A stretch of 36,945 nucleotides of DNA from Halobacteriales archaeon SW_10_66_29 (GTDB lineage: Archaea; Halobacteriota; Halobacteria; Halobacteriales; Haloarculaceae), in NCBI GenBank assembly GCA_003022845.1, contig PXSF01000085.1:1345-38289 (forward strand), written 5' to 3'. The notes below the pieces were generated by a model, which worked only from the letters and a program-made list of their open reading frames with translations, was not told the origin of the DNA and made no database searches. Position numbers and translations under genes: made by a program. Positions 8,349 to 16,279 of the stretch are shown here, one piece after another (position 1 is the first letter of the stretch; the number at the start of each line of letters is the position of its first letter).

Positions 8349-10220
8349 ATGCCGCAGGATGGCAAGGGCAGTGATACCAGATCTGTCTCACGACGCGACG
8401 TACTGAAAACGACCAGCGGCGCGATCGCGGCGGGCGTTGTTGCCGGAACGGCAGCGGCGACGGAGGACGGACGCGTCGAAGTCAACGTCGGCTTTTCGAG
8501 CGAGGTGGGCGCTCAGGCGGCACGCGACGCGGCCGTCAACACCAAACGGGAGTTCAAGTTCGACGCGATGACAATCGAGGTACCAAAAGAGGGGGTTGAC
8601 GCCCTGAAGAACAACCCGAACATCCGGTACGTCGAGGAGAACGGCGAGATGCACGCGCTGGCCCAGTCGACGCCCTACGGGATCGAGAAGGTCGGCGCCG
8701 ACGCCGCGATCAGCGAGGGCGAGACCGCCGACGGCGCCGACGTCGCGGTGATCGACACGGGGATCGACACGACTCACGAGGACCTCGAAGCCAACCTCGG
8801 GGAGGGCTGGGCAGCGAGCGCCGCGGCCTGTCAGGACGACTGCGACGGCGGCTTCTACTGTGACCCGAACGGCATCAGCAGCTGTAACACCGAGTGGGAC
8901 GACGACAACGACCACGGCACCCACTGCGCCGGCACGGTCGGTGCGATCGACAACGACACCGGCGTCGTCGGCGTCGCCCCGGACGTGACGCTGCACGCCG
9001 TGAAGGTGCTTGACTGCTGTGGCAGCGGCTCCTACGACGACATCGCGGCCGGCATCGAGTGGGCCGCCGATCAGGGGTACGGCGTCGGCAGCCTGAGCCT
9101 CGGTGGCGACGCCTCCTCGGTCGTCAAGGACGCCTGCGCGTACGCACGCGACCGTGGAATGCTGCTGGTCGCCGCCGCGGGCAACTCCGGCTCGTGCTCG
9201 GACTGTGTCAGCTATCCGGCCGCCTACGACGAGTGTATCGCAGTCAGTGCGACCGACGAGAACGACGATCTGGCCGACTTCTCCTCGACCGGGCCGGAGG
9301 TCGAGCTCGCCGCACCCGGCGTGGACGTGCGCTCGACCATCCCCCGGAGCGACTACACGAAGTTCAGCGGGACCTCGATGGCCTGCCCGCACGTGGCGGG
9401 TGCCGGTGCGCAGCTGATGGCTAATGGCAACAGCGCTTCCGAGGCCCGCCAGCAACTCAACGAGACCGCCGAGGACATCGGCCTCTCGAGCAACGAACAG
9501 GGCAACGGCCGCCTCGACGTCGCTGCCGCACTCGGGATCGACGACGGCAGCGGCGACGACCCCGCCGAACTCTCCGTCTCGACCGGCGACGCGACGAACG
9601 TCGGCGAGACGTCGGCGACGCTGAACGGGAGCCTGGACGGGCTCGGCGGCGCCGACAGCGCGGACGTGTACTTCGAGTGGGGCCAGTCCGGCGGCGACCT
9701 CTCGAACGTCACCAGCGCGGAGACGCGCTCCTCGACTGGCTCGTTCAGCGACGACATCTCCGGGCTCTCCTCGGACACCACCTACGAGTACCGCGCGGTC
9801 GCCGACGCCAGCGACGGCTCGTCGGTCACCGGTAGCACCCGGTCGTTCACCACCAGCAGCGGCAGTTCCTGCTTCATCACGACGGCGACTGCCGACGAGA
9901 CGAGCACGCTGAACTCGCTGCGCCGCTTCCGTGACGAGTCGATGTCGGCGACGCCGGTCGGCCGCGGCATGGTCGGGCTGTACTACCGGATCAGTCCGCC
10001 GATCGCCGAGACCCTGGAGCGCTACCCCGAGAGCCGGACCGCAAACACCACCCGGTCGATCGTCCAGGCCTGTGCGGACATCTCCGACGAGCAGGACGGG
10101 ACGGATTCGCGGCTCGAGAGCGCCTTCCTCGGCGTCGTGCTCACGCAGCTGTACATCGTGGGCATCCTCACGGCCGCGTTCGGCCACGCCGGCATCCGGA
10201 TGAAAGAACTGCTGGAGTGA
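8349..10220 (+). CDS. Halolysin-type subtilase with CFI-box C-terminal domain
   Basis: A secreted S8-family serine protease precursor of 623 residues. The order is: twin-arginine signal (SVSRRDVLK, about 1-38); I9 propeptide (about 42-105, ending VEENGEMHAL); catalytic domain with Asp136 (VIDTGID), His192 (HGTHCAG), oxyanion Asn279 (AAGNSG) and Ser343 (GTSMACPH); a fibronectin-III-like domain (about 405-502); and a roughly 115-residue C-terminal region starting SCFITTATA. That last region, with LRRFRD, YYRISPPIA and a final hydrophobic segment, matches the CFI-box C-terminal domain seen on otherwise unrelated secreted proteins. It may anchor or sort the enzyme. The catalytic domain has many Cys residues for a haloarchaeal protein (CQDDC, CDPNGISSC, CC, CSDC), so disulphides are likely. 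The protease call is firm; the role of the tail is inferred. Confidence 0.93.
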   Translation: MPQDGKGSDTRSVSRRDVLKTTSGAIAAGVVAGTAAATEDGRVEVNVGFSSEVGAQAARDAAVNTKREFKFDAMTIEVPKEGVDALKNNPNIRYVEENGEMHALAQSTPYGIEKVGADAAISEGETADGADVAVIDTGIDTTHEDLEANLGEGWAASAAACQDDCDGGFYCDPNGISSCNTEWDDDNDHGTHCAGTVGAIDNDTGVVGVAPDVTLHAVKVLDCCGSGSYDDIAAGIEWAADQGYGVGSLSLGGDASSVVKDACAYARDRGMLLVAAAGNSGSCSDCVSYPAAYDECIAVSATDENDDLADFSSTGPEVELAAPGVDVRSTIPRSDYTKFSGTSMACPHVAGAGAQLMANGNSASEARQQLNETAEDIGLSSNEQGNGRLDVAAALGIDDGSGDDPAELSVSTGDATNVGETSATLNGSLDGLGGADSADVYFEWGQSGGDLSNVTSAETRSSTGSFSDDISGLSSDTTYEYRAVADASDGSSVTGSTRSFTTSSGSSCFITTATADETSTLNSLRRFRDESMSATPVGRGMVGLYYRISPPIAETLERYPESRTANTTRSIVQACADISDEQDGTDSRLESAFLGVVLTQLYIVGILTAAFGHAGIRMKELLE

Positions 10221-10287
10221 CGACTGCGACCGGATCGACCGCTGATCGACGACTGCACACGCGGATCATGTTTCGGCTGGCACCCCC

Positions 10288-10402
10288 TGATAGTGATTGT
10301 TGTGACTCGTTACCGCCGTGTATTCGCCAGACGCCAGTTTCGGGCCGTGAAACCGCCGCTACTGCGATATGGTGCCGAAAATACTCACAACAATCACTAT
10401 GA
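10288..10402. mobile_element. MITE-like element with 16-bp perfect terminal inverted repeats
   Basis: ATAGTGATTGTTGTGA (10290-10305) is perfectly repeated in inverted orientation at 10385-10400. The imperfect match extends a few bases either side. About 80 bp without coding potential separate the arms. TGA flanks both sides (10288-10290 and 10400-10402) and could be a 3-bp target duplication. Size, structure and intergenic position fit a miniature inverted-repeat element. No transposase with these ends is in the window, so the parent family is unknown. A pair of regulator sites is a less likely alternative. Confidence 0.6.
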
Positions 10403-10453
10403 GCGGCTGTACTGGGCGACAGACCGATGTGACCGCAGCCCCAACTAGCACTG

Positions 10454-11422
10454 ATGGCGAGTGACTCAGACGACCGGTCCTCAGCCGCCCTGAGCACCGA
10501 AGAGCGACGCTGGCTCGAGCGCGTCCGCGCAGCTACGTCACTCTCACAGCTCCGGGAGATCACTGGCACCGACACCGATCACGACGCCTACATCGAGGCA
10601 AAGCCGACCTGGGAGCGGCTTCGGGGCCGCGAACTCGGCGAGCCCACGCCGTCCGAGGGGCTGCCGGGCGACCGGGTCGTCGTCGACAGCCAGCCGTTCC
10701 ACGTCCACGGCGTCACCCACGCCGACGCCGAGCCCGAACGGGAGTTCCTCCGGACCCACGTGAGCCAGTTCCTCGACCGGAACGCTGAGGTGCACTGCGA
10801 ACAGGGGATCCGGCCGATGTACTTCGAGGATTTCGATGCGGTTTCGGAGGCTGACGACTACCGGTGGGCGATGCACCACTGTCGGCGACTGGACATCAGC
10901 TCGCACATCGACGGCCTCATCGAGGAGACGTTCGACGAGGAGTCCCACGGCGTCACCGGGAACATCCGCTCGGCCGCCTCGCAGTTCCGCGAGGTGGCCT
11001 ACTCGCTCATCGAGTCGGGCGCCGACGTGTACGGCAAGACGTTCGCGGCCGCACTCGGCGACACCGCCTCGACGTTCCTGATGGACCACGAGCACCTCGC
11101 GACTGGCGAGGATTTCACTTCCCACGAACTGTCGAAAGCCGCCGCGGAGAACCCCGAGAAGCTGGTCGAACTCCAGTACTACTACAAGTGTGCCTTCCTC
11201 CCACAGCCGCTGGAGCGCGAGTGGCTCCGTCGTCACGACCACGAACTGGAGCTGTTCACCCACGCCCGCAACGAACGCATCGCGGCCTGGGCGCTGTATC
11301 ACACCGACGATGCCCCCGTCCACCTGATCGTCGGCGCCGCCCACCAGCCCGGCGTCTGCTACTATCTGCGGGCATACCGCGACGACGAGTGGGACTACGG
11401 CGAGTTCGAACTGGTCCCCTGA
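10454..11422 (+). CDS. TraB/TIKI-superfamily-like protein
   Basis: A 322-residue acidic protein without signal peptide or membrane span. It shows the widely separated motifs of the TraB/GumN (TIKI/EreA/ChaN) superfamily: an N-terminal HGVTHAD (His89) followed by an acidic VHCEQGIRP, a central RNERIAAW, and a C-terminal VGAAHQPGV (His297). In TIKI proteins equivalent residues bind metal and carry out hydrolysis. The middle is helical and lacks the usual hydrophobic anchor, so a soluble cytoplasmic form is likely. The substrate is unknown. It follows the MITE-like element, and I see no clear TATA box before it. The family link comes from motif spacing only. Confidence 0.6.
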   Translation: MASDSDDRSSAALSTEERRWLERVRAATSLSQLREITGTDTDHDAYIEAKPTWERLRGRELGEPTPSEGLPGDRVVVDSQPFHVHGVTHADAEPEREFLRTHVSQFLDRNAEVHCEQGIRPMYFEDFDAVSEADDYRWAMHHCRRLDISSHIDGLIEETFDEESHGVTGNIRSAASQFREVAYSLIESGADVYGKTFAAALGDTASTFLMDHEHLATGEDFTSHELSKAAAENPEKLVELQYYYKCAFLPQPLEREWLRRHDHELELFTHARNERIAAWALYHTDDAPVHLIVGAAHQPGVCYYLRAYRDDEWDYGEFELVP

Positions 11423-11518
11423 TCCCGGTCGTTGTCCCCACCGGGCCGGTCCAGGACGACCGTCCGTAGCGCTCCCTCCTTCCGTGTGTCGATCATGTGT
11501 CCCCTGGCCCGTTCGTTT

Positions 11519-11532
11519 CCAAAGTTCTTTGG
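11519..11532. promoter_or_regulatory. Operator-like inverted repeat before the 11557 gene
   Basis: CCAAAG-TT-CTTTGG, a perfect 6-bp inverted repeat, lies 25-38 nt upstream of the ATG and overlaps where the TATA/BRE should be. It could be a repressor site or simply the core promoter; no canonical TATA box is seen otherwise. Confidence 0.35.
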
Positions 11533-11556
11533 CTTTCCCGCCGTAAGCCGGGGGTG

Positions 11557-12255
11557 ATGGACGAAGCCGCGGCGACGCGTCGGGCAGCGCTCGACGCCGT
11601 CGAGGACGTCGAACCCGATCGGCTACACGAGCGGATCGCCGAACACGTGCAGGCCGGATCGATGGTCCCCGGTGTGCTGACGATTCTGAGCGTCCGCGCC
11701 GTCACCGACGGGGCGACGGGGGGCGCCAGCGCCGGCGACGATACCCTGCTGGACGCCGTCGAGCGGCGGGCGGCGGGCGTCCAGCTGATCTACGACGGCC
11801 TCCGGCTCACCCGACAGCTCTCCCACGACGAGCCCTGGACGACGGGCCACAAGGAAGCCGGCGACCTCGACGTGCTGGTCGCCGACGTCCTCGTCGCACG
11901 GGGCTTCTATCTCCTCTCGCGGACGACGGCAGCCACCACCGCCGTCGAGACGGTCCGCGCGTTCGGCCACGACCAGACCGTTCGCGAAACCCACGACGAC
12001 CCCGGACTGGACCGCAACCTCGAAGCCGACGTGGTCCGGCTGGCGATCGTCGCCGGCGCCGGTCTCCGCGAGACCGCACTCTCGCCGGGCGTCACCGAAC
12101 TCGCGGCGACGCTCGCAGGCGAGTTCGAAACCGACGCCGAGGCGGGGTTCGACGACGTCGAGCGCCTCGGGATGGAGACAATCGTCGACCGACTGGCCGC
12201 AGTCACGCCCGACACCGGGGTCGGCGAGGGGCTCACCACGTCGGTGGACGATTAA
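11557..12255 (+). CDS. Conserved haloarchaeal protein, all-helical (possibly DUF7114)
   Basis: A 232-residue soluble acidic protein. The sequence (SMVPGVLTILSVRAV, AGVQLIYDGLRLTRQL, DVLVADVLVARGFYLLSRT) is mostly alpha-helical and recalls polyprenyl-synthase-like helical bundles, but the Asp-rich DDxxD motifs of prenyltransferases are missing, so no enzymatic role is assigned. I recall similar haloarchaeal proteins under DUF7114, which I cannot verify here. The ORF track begins 20 codons earlier; I chose the ATG at 11557 because the upstream codons are not acidic and do not look conserved. It lies immediately before tRNA-Thr. Confidence 0.65.
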   Translation: MDEAAATRRAALDAVEDVEPDRLHERIAEHVQAGSMVPGVLTILSVRAVTDGATGGASAGDDTLLDAVERRAAGVQLIYDGLRLTRQLSHDEPWTTGHKEAGDLDVLVADVLVARGFYLLSRTTAATTAVETVRAFGHDQTVRETHDDPGLDRNLEADVVRLAIVAGAGLRETALSPGVTELAATLAGEFETDAEAGFDDVERLGMETIVDRLAAVTPDTGVGEGLTTSVDD

Positions 12256-12298
12256 ATCGAAACGTTCAAACTCAGTTCGGGGCTACGCTTTGGTGCGC

Positions 12299-12370
12299 GC
12301 CTGGGTAGCTTAGCGGTAAAGCGCGTCCTTGGTAAGGACGAGAGCCCGGGTTCAAATCCCGGCCTAGGCT
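12299..12370 (+). tRNA. tRNA-Thr (anticodon GGT)
   Basis: A 72-nt cloverleaf without encoded CCA. The acceptor stem GCCTGGG pairs with CCTAGGC (one G-T pair) and the discriminator is T. The anticodon arm is CGTCC-TTGGTAA-GGACG, with GGT at 12331-12333. The T arm carries GGTTCAAATCC. No intron. CGAAACGTTCAAA at about 12269-12281 could serve as BRE/TATA, and a TTTT run at about 12382 could end transcription. The basic ORFs covering this region are translations of the tRNA and are not genes. Confidence 0.96.
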
Positions 12371-12530
12371 TGGGACGCCTGTTTTCGGGAGTTTCAGCTC
12401 CTCTCCGTAGATCGAGTATGATCGGGGTGAACGGACGAGTACCCGGTGGGAAAGCCGGTACCCCGACGCAGCCACGCGATTTTGAGGAACAATCAGGCAT
12501 AAAATTGACTTTGGGAAACGCGTTCAGCGC

Positions 12531-12561
12531 CGGCGGTCGACGAGTTCCGCGCCGACCGCCG
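12531..12561 (-). terminator. Hairpin downstream of valS
   Basis: CGGCGGTCG and CGACCGCCG form a 9-bp stem with a 13-nt loop, beginning 12 nt past the valS stop on the minus strand. T-rich sequence follows about 20 nt later. It may help end or stabilise the valS transcript. The remaining 12371-12530 shows no gene. Confidence 0.4.
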
Positions 12562-12573
12562 CTGGGCCGACGA

Positions 12574-15225
12574 TCAGCCGACGATCACGACGGCGGTTTC
12601 GGTTTCGATCTCGAACTCGCCGTCGGCCACAACGAGCGTGTCGCCCTGCACCTCGAACTCGCCGTCCCCGATGGCGGCATCGATCGCACCGACGTCGTTG
12701 CCGAACTCCGGGCCGACCAGCGAGTAGTCCAGGTCGACATCGCTGATCTCCGTCGTGACGTCGGGTTCGCCGTCGAACGTTTCGATGGCGTCGGCGTGCA
12801 TCACGTCGGCGATGGCGTCGGCGAACCCGCCGACATCGCCGTACACCTCGACGCGGTCCAGTGTCTCGTTCAGCGCGAGGCCGTTCTCGGTCTTGTAGCG
12901 GCGCAGCGCCGAGATGGATTCCATCGCGGTCTCGCCGGCCGCGAGGTCAGCCTCGTACCCGCGGGCCGTCGGCCAGTCGGTCGTGTGCAGCGACTGCTCG
13001 CTGTCGTACAACCGATCGTGTAACTCCTCGGTGATGTGCGGCAGGAACGGCGCCCAGAGCTTCAGGAACGTCCGGTGTGCGGTGGCGAGCGCGTACTCCG
13101 TCGAGGGGTCGCCGCCGTCCGAGAGGCGCTGCTTGGCGATTTCGAGGTAGTCGTCGCAGAACGTCGCCCAGAAGAACGTCCGGAGTTCGTCCCGGGCCTT
13201 TGCGAACTCGTAGTTCTGGAAGCGGTCGGTGACCGACTCGACAGTCGCGTCGAGTTTCGCCAGCAGCCAGCGGTCGATGGCCGCCAGGTCGTCTGCGTGC
13301 GGGCGCTCGGGCTCGTCCTCGGGCGTGAGCTGGTCGACCAGCCGCGAGGCGTTCCACAGCTTCTGGAGCAGTCGCTCGCCGGCCTCGAGGTCGCCCTCGC
13401 GGTACGGGAAGTCGTCGCCGATGGAGGTCCCGGCAGCCCAGTAGCGGGCGGCGTCGACGGGGAACCCCGCGAGCACTTCGCGCGGCGAGATGACGTTCCC
13501 CCTGGAACTGGACATCGCCTCGCGGTTCTCGTCGAGCACCATCCCGTTGATCATCACGTTCTCGAACGGCACCTCGCCGGTGTGCTCGTAGCACTTCACG
13601 ACGGTGTGGAACAGCCAGAAGGAGATGATGTCGTGGCCCTGCGGCCGGAGCGTGAACGGGTACAGCTGGTCGCGCTCCATCGTGTACTCCTCCGCGTCGG
13701 GATCCCAGTCCCAGCCGGCGTTGATCAGCGGCGTCAGCGACGAGGTCGCCCACGTGTCGAACACGTCGGTTTCGGGCTCGAACTCCGTACAGCCACACTC
13801 GGGGCAGGCGTCGACGCCCGGCTCGTCCTCGATGGGTTCGACCGGCAGGCGCTCGCGGTCGGCGAGGATCACCTCGCCGCAGTCCGCGCAGTACCACACC
13901 GGGAACGGGATCCCCGAGTCGCGCTGCCGGGAGATACACCAGTCCCACTCTAACCCGTCGATCCAGTGCTCGTACCGCGAGAACATCTTCTCGGGGTACC
14001 AGTCCATCTGTCGGCCGGCCTCCAGGTACTCGTCGGTCCTGTCGAGGATCTCGACGTACCACTGCTCGGTGACGAGGTACTCGACCTCGACCTCGCAGCG
14101 CTCGTGGACCTGCACCGCGTGCTCGTGGTCGCGCGACTCCAGCAGGTAGCCCGCCTCGTCGAGGTCCTCGATGATCGCCTCGCGGGCCTCGCTGGTCGAG
14201 AGTCCCTCGTACTCGTCGGCGAGGTCGGTCATCGTCCCGGACTCGTCGATGGCGATCCGGAGGTCCAGGTCGTAGGCCTGGTACCACTCGATGTCGGTCT
14301 GGTCGCCGAACGTACAGCACATCACGATCCCACTCCCCGTTTCGAGGTCGACGCGGTCGTCCTCGATGATCGGCACCTCCTGGCCGAACAGCGGCACCCG
14401 CGCGGTGCCGCCGACGAGGTGCTGGTTCTCGTCGTCGTCGGGGTGGACGAACACGGAGACGCAGGCTGGCAACAGCTCCGGCCGCGTCGTCGAGATGGTG
14501 AACGCGTCACCCGTTTCGCCGGGACCGGCGTCGCCCTCGGGCGTCGAACCGTCGCCGTACTCGACGATCTCGAACGCGATGTCGTTGAACGAGGTGTGTT
14601 TGCGCTGGTCTTCCTGCTCGACCTGCGAGATGGCGGTCTCGCAGTCCGGACACCAGATCGTCGGCGCGCGCTGGCGGTACTCACGGCCCTTCTCGTAGAG
14701 ATCCAGGAAGGAGAGCTGTGAGATCCGCTGCACTCGGGGTTGGATCGTCTTGTAGGTGTTGTTCCAGTCGACCGAGACGGCCAGCGACTGGACGTCCTCG
14801 GTGAACGCCCGCTCGTAGTCCTCGCAGACGTTGCGGCACTTCTCCTGGAACTCCCGGCGGGAGAAGTCGCCGTGGTTGATCCCGAGTTCCCGCTCTGTCA
14901 GGCGCTCGGAGGCGATGCCGTTGTCGTCGTAGCCAAACGGGAAGTAGACGGCGTCGTCGTGCATCCGGTGGAAGCGGGCGACGAAGTCCTGCAGTGTGAA
15001 CTGGTAGAGGTGGCCCATGTGGAGGTTGCCCGACACCGTCGGCGGCGGCGTGTCGATGGTGTACTGGGTGTCGGCGTCGCCGTTCCTGTAGGCGTAGGTG
15101 CCTTCCTCGACCCACGTCTCCTGCCACCGGGGCTCGATGGCCTCGGGGTCGTATGCGCCCTCGATCGTCTGGTCGTCAGTCGATTCGCCCGTCCCGTCCT
15201 GTGGTGGTTCCTCTGTCTCGCTCAT
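12574..15225 (-). CDS. valS: Valyl-tRNA synthetase
   Basis: Class I synthetase charging tRNA-Val, 883 residues, cytoplasmic. The N-terminal DPEAIEPRWQETW and the HIGH motif HMGH (69-72) after TPPPTVSGNL are typical. The second signature reads AMSSSRGN near residue 570 rather than KMSKS, with both lysines replaced. Zinc-type Cys pairs (CPDC, and CADC...CPEC) and the tRNA-binding helical domain (WDWDPDAEEY to the HITEELHD region) are present. The first 22 residues are a disordered acidic extension. The ATG at 15225 is the first of the conserved frame. I see no nearby partner gene that explains its position. Confidence 0.96.
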   Translation of the reverse strand: MSETEEPPQDGTGESTDDQTIEGAYDPEAIEPRWQETWVEEGTYAYRNGDADTQYTIDTPPPTVSGNLHMGHLYQFTLQDFVARFHRMHDDAVYFPFGYDDNGIASERLTERELGINHGDFSRREFQEKCRNVCEDYERAFTEDVQSLAVSVDWNNTYKTIQPRVQRISQLSFLDLYEKGREYRQRAPTIWCPDCETAISQVEQEDQRKHTSFNDIAFEIVEYGDGSTPEGDAGPGETGDAFTISTTRPELLPACVSVFVHPDDDENQHLVGGTARVPLFGQEVPIIEDDRVDLETGSGIVMCCTFGDQTDIEWYQAYDLDLRIAIDESGTMTDLADEYEGLSTSEAREAIIEDLDEAGYLLESRDHEHAVQVHERCEVEVEYLVTEQWYVEILDRTDEYLEAGRQMDWYPEKMFSRYEHWIDGLEWDWCISRQRDSGIPFPVWYCADCGEVILADRERLPVEPIEDEPGVDACPECGCTEFEPETDVFDTWATSSLTPLINAGWDWDPDAEEYTMERDQLYPFTLRPQGHDIISFWLFHTVVKCYEHTGEVPFENVMINGMVLDENREAMSSSRGNVISPREVLAGFPVDAARYWAAGTSIGDDFPYREGDLEAGERLLQKLWNASRLVDQLTPEDEPERPHADDLAAIDRWLLAKLDATVESVTDRFQNYEFAKARDELRTFFWATFCDDYLEIAKQRLSDGGDPSTEYALATAHRTFLKLWAPFLPHITEELHDRLYDSEQSLHTTDWPTARGYEADLAAGETAMESISALRRYKTENGLALNETLDRVEVYGDVGGFADAIADVMHADAIETFDGEPDVTTEISDVDLDYSLVGPEFGNDVGAIDAAIGDGEFEVQGDTLVVADGEFEIETETAVVIVG

Positions 15226-15417
15226 GGCTGGTGTCTCCGGGTGTTTCGGCGGGCCGTCCGGGTCGCCTGTGCGAATCCGCGGGGGGCGTCCGCTCGTTCC
15301 CCCCGGCCCGTGAACAGTGCGCGCGTCGAGTGGTGGAGCTAGTGGGGCGAAACCGCCCCTACTACGGGTACGAAAACGGGCGTGGCAGCCACGCGACGCG
15401 CCATTACGTGTTACTGG
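15226..15417. other. Non-coding DNA upstream of valS with a strong hairpin
   Basis: No gene supported. TAGTGGGGCG-AAAC-CGCCCCTACTA (15340-15364) forms a long hairpin with one bulged base. It could be a terminator for the decayed gene to its right or a structured piece of remnant. No clear TATA box for valS was found. Confidence 0.35.
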
Positions 15418-15589
15418 TTACGTCGAACGGATTAACGACTTCGGTTTCGCTCGCCTCACGGAGGCTGCGGACCCACCGGAGCTACGGCGAGGAGTCGAGT
15501 CCGTAGCGTTCGTCGTCGCGAACGCCTGCTCGAAGGCGGCGTCGTAGTCGAAGCCGACCGGGACGATGTGGGTCTGATACCTGGTACAT
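15418..15589 (-). pseudogene. Remnant of a DUF6293/HFX_2341-type protein
   Basis: The minus strand encodes QTHIVPVGFDYDAAFEQAF, then unrelated sequence to a stop. THIVPVGFDYD is the typical N-terminus of a haloarchaeal family of CARF-like/HTH proteins (DUF6293), and as I recall YDYDAAFEQA occurs about 60 residues further on in the same proteins. The two pieces appear joined by an internal deletion. The likely start ATGTACCAG is followed by a near-duplicate GTATCAG, a 7-nt insertion that breaks the frame. A good TATA box (TTTATAAT, 15609-15602) remains upstream. The family link is from memory and moderate. Confidence 0.5.
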
Positions 15590-15647
15590 GGGACTGGCGT
15601 CATTATAAACCACCAGTGTTCCGACCCTCCGTAGCTCGAACCCGGAA

Positions 15648-16175
15648 CTACTGCTTGTCAGGGGTGGATTCGTGTCCGGATTGCGACTGGGAACGGTCAG
15701 AGTGATCGTCTCCCTCTGGATTCTCGTCGCTCGGTTCCCCGTCGTCCGCGCTGCCGTCGCCAGCTTCGATCAGATCGTCGAACTGCGACCGGTAATCGGG
15801 GCCGAGTAACCGCCTGGGTTCCTCCAGTAGCGTCTCGTACAGTTCCCGCTGGCGCTTTTTGCGCTCGTAGGCGCTATACCGGGCGACGCCCAGCAGGGCC
15901 ACTCCCACCACGATGGCGGGGACAGCCAGTATCGACAGCGGGAGGGGCTTGGTCACTAGGATGGCGATACCGGTGAACGCGACGAAGACTCCGAGACTCC
16001 CCCAGGCCAGCAGTGACAGAAGCGGCCGGGTCGTCCCGACCTCCTGGAAGTACTGCGCGTAGGGGTCGACGGTCTCGCGTTCCTCCGGTGTCAACTCCGC
16101 GAGGGACGATTCGAGTTTCTGCCCGCGGCGCTCGCTCACCGTGCTGAAAAGCACGTCCCAGAGCCGGCGGCTCAT
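15648..16175 (-). CDS. Small membrane protein with two transmembrane helices
   Basis: A 175-residue hypothetical. A cytoplasmic-looking N-terminal part (SRRLWDVLFSTVSERRGQ) precedes a two-helix hairpin (about LLSLLAWGSLGVFVAFTGIAI and LSILAVPAIVVGVALLGVA). A charged segment follows (YERKKRQRELYETLLEEP), then a disordered Asp/Glu/Ser-rich tail. I do not recognise the family. The ORF track starts at 16262, but TATA-like GTTATACAC lies 22-30 nt upstream of the ATG at 16175, which I therefore chose. Confidence 0.75.
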   Translation of the reverse strand: MSRRLWDVLFSTVSERRGQKLESSLAELTPEERETVDPYAQYFQEVGTTRPLLSLLAWGSLGVFVAFTGIAILVTKPLPLSILAVPAIVVGVALLGVARYSAYERKKRQRELYETLLEEPRRLLGPDYRSQFDDLIEAGDGSADDGEPSDENPEGDDHSDRSQSQSGHESTPDKQ

Positions 16176-16196
16176 GTAAAGCCTGTCGCGTTTCGA

Positions 16197-16205
16197 GTGT
16201 ATAAC
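16197..16205 (-). promoter_or_regulatory. TATA box of the membrane protein gene
   Basis: GTTATACAC on the minus strand, centred about 26 nt upstream of the ATG at 16175; suggests a leaderless transcript. Confidence 0.55.
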
Positions 16206-16279
16206 TGTGGGTGCCACGAAGAATCGTCGCGCTCGAACGAAACAGTATCGTCGCGGTGGCATCCTTCGCGAGGATCACG

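Noticed and set aside
12252-12500. 82- and 67-aa ORFs over the tRNA
   Set aside because: The peptide containing PRPGFEPGL is the familiar translation of a tRNA T-arm; it is tRNA-Thr read backwards.
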